Assembly: GCA_905373425.1 (NCBI GenBank)
Contig: CAJPST010000039.1
Coordinates: 1-13,468, forward strand
Source of the DNA: an uncultured Mesocricetibacter sp.
GTDB taxonomy: Bacteria > Pseudomonadota > Gammaproteobacteria > Enterobacterales > Pasteurellaceae
DNA length: 13,468 bases
Direction of reading: 5' to 3'
Part shown: positions 12,676 through 13,468 of the stretch, piece after piece
How the letters are laid out: the number at the start of each line of letters is the position of its first letter
Numbering within the stretch: position 1 is the first letter of the stretch
Position numbers and translations under genes: made by a program
Notes under the pieces: model-generated
The model's input: only the letters and a program-made list of their open reading frames with translations
What the model was told of the DNA's origin: nothing
The model's database searches: none

Positions 12676-13468
12676 ATGACAACTTCAATCCAACAACAAA
12701 TTGACGATCTCAGGAAAACCCTGCGTTATCACGAATATCAATATCATGTGTTAGACGAGCCGCAAATACCCGACAGTGAATACGATCGCTTATTTCATCA
12801 GCTCAAAGCCTTAGAACAACAACATCCCGAACTGATCACCGCCGATTCGCCGACCCAACGCGTGGGCGCGCGGCCGTTGTCGGAATTTGCACAAATTAAA
12901 CATGAACTGCCGATGCTCTCGTTGGATAACGCCTTTTCTGATGAGGAATTTTTGGCGTTCGTGAAACGTATTCAGGATCGCTTGGTACTCACGCCCGAGC
13001 CATTAACATTTTGTTGCGAACCTAAATTGGACGGATTGGCAGTCAGCATTTTGTATGTGAATGGCGTGCTGACCCAAGCGGCAACGCGCGGCGATGGTAC
13101 AACAGGTGAAGACATCACACAAAACATTCGTACCATTCGCAACATTCCCTTGCAGCTACTGACAGACAATCCGCCAGCACGCTTGGAAGTGCGTGGTGAA
13201 GTGTTTATGCCGCACGAGGGATTCGAGCGCTTAAATGAACGCGCCTTGGAACAGGGCGAAAAAACCTTTGCTAACCCACGTAATGCGGCGGCAGGTTCCT
13301 TACGCCAATTGGATCCGAAAATCACTAGCCAACGTCCGTTAATGCTCAACGCGTACAGCATTGGTATTGCCGAAGGCGTCGATTTGCCAGCAACGCACTA
13401 TGAACGTTTGCAATGGTTGAAATCCATCGGCGTGCCGGTAAATAGCGAGATCCGTTTATGCGATGGCG
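12676..13468 (+). CDS. ligA: NAD-dependent DNA ligase, partial at the C-terminus
   Basis: LigA seals nicks in duplex DNA using NAD+, essential for replication and repair. The window contains 264 codons of a protein that is about 670 residues in the family. The N-terminal NMN-binding domain Ia has YH (23-24) and DSEYD (33-37). The adenylation domain has SPTQRVG (58-64), MLSLDNAF (80-87), and the active-site lysine Lys117 in EPKLDG (115-120). Further motifs are ATRGDGTTGED, RLEVRGEVFMP and FANPRNAAAGSLRQLDP. All are intact, so this is a functional ligase cut by the window edge. The ATG at 12676 has only a weak GGAA upstream. It overlaps the TGA of a four-codon ORF (ATG at 12665), probably by chance. 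It lies just behind the zipA terminator. Confidence 0.97.
   Translation, partial: MTTSIQQQIDDLRKTLRYHEYQYHVLDEPQIPDSEYDRLFHQLKALEQQHPELITADSPTQRVGARPLSEFAQIKHELPMLSLDNAFSDEEFLAFVKRIQDRLVLTPEPLTFCCEPKLDGLAVSILYVNGVLTQAATRGDGTTGEDITQNIRTIRNIPLQLLTDNPPARLEVRGEVFMPHEGFERLNERALEQGEKTFANPRNAAAGSLRQLDPKITSQRPLMLNAYSIGIAEGVDLPATHYERLQWLKSIGVPVNSEIRLCDG

Noticed and set aside
12665..12679. Four-codon ORF overlapping the ligA start (ATGA)
   Set aside because: Too short to argue from and with no ribosome site; it contains the weak GGAA that probably serves ligA.

Overview
The window is from a Pasteurellaceae chromosome. It holds 16 exact copies of the Hin-type uptake signal core (AAGTGCGGT or its complement) in 13.5 kb, where about 0.1 would be expected by chance in random sequence. 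The encoded proteins are the Haemophilus/Aggregatibacter versions of well-known enterobacterial families. Moderate base composition and protein wording suggest Aggregatibacter or a close relative, but the species cannot be fixed from sequence alone. I see no mobile element, CRISPR array, tRNA, rRNA or phage material. Every large gene but one belongs to a recognised family with a known role.

Left half (1-8334): a galactose block. On the minus strand galT-galK-galM form an operon (galM runs off the left edge). Divergent from it, on the plus strand, are the LacI-family regulator galS and the high-affinity galactose/methyl-galactoside ABC transporter mglB-mglA-mglC. MglBAC imports galactose, GalM interconverts its anomers, GalK phosphorylates alpha-galactose, and GalT exchanges it with UDP-glucose. 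The epimerase galE is not in the window, so the Leloir cycle must be closed elsewhere. Regulation is unusually readable. Three operators fit the enterobacterial GalR/GalS consensus TGnAAnCGnTTnCA (two exactly, one with one mismatch), and three perfect TGTGA-N6-TCACA CRP sites lie in the two control regions. The galT-galS region has two operators 128 bp apart flanking a CRP site. The mglB region has an operator between two CRP sites exactly 50 bp apart. A 30-codon upstream ORF ends inside the mglB start codon.

Middle (8335-9410): about 430 bp of mostly non-coding DNA rich in uptake signals, with one doubtful 38-codon minus-strand ORF. A small membrane protein gene with a bacterial PH-like domain follows, carrying its own strong promoter and closed by a bidirectional uptake-signal terminator shared with cysK.

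Right half (9432-13468): cysZ-cysK on the minus strand (sulfate uptake and cysteine synthesis), divergent from zipA and ligA on the plus strand (cell-division FtsZ anchor and NAD-dependent DNA ligase, the latter cut by the right edge). This cysK/cysZ/zipA/ligA order is the same as in Escherichia coli.

Nothing here looks like an undescribed multi-gene system. The items most worth a second look are regulatory: the gal/mgl operator and CRP layout, the mglB leader ORF, the uptake-signal terminator placed just 22 bp before ligA, and the uncharacterised PH-domain protein.
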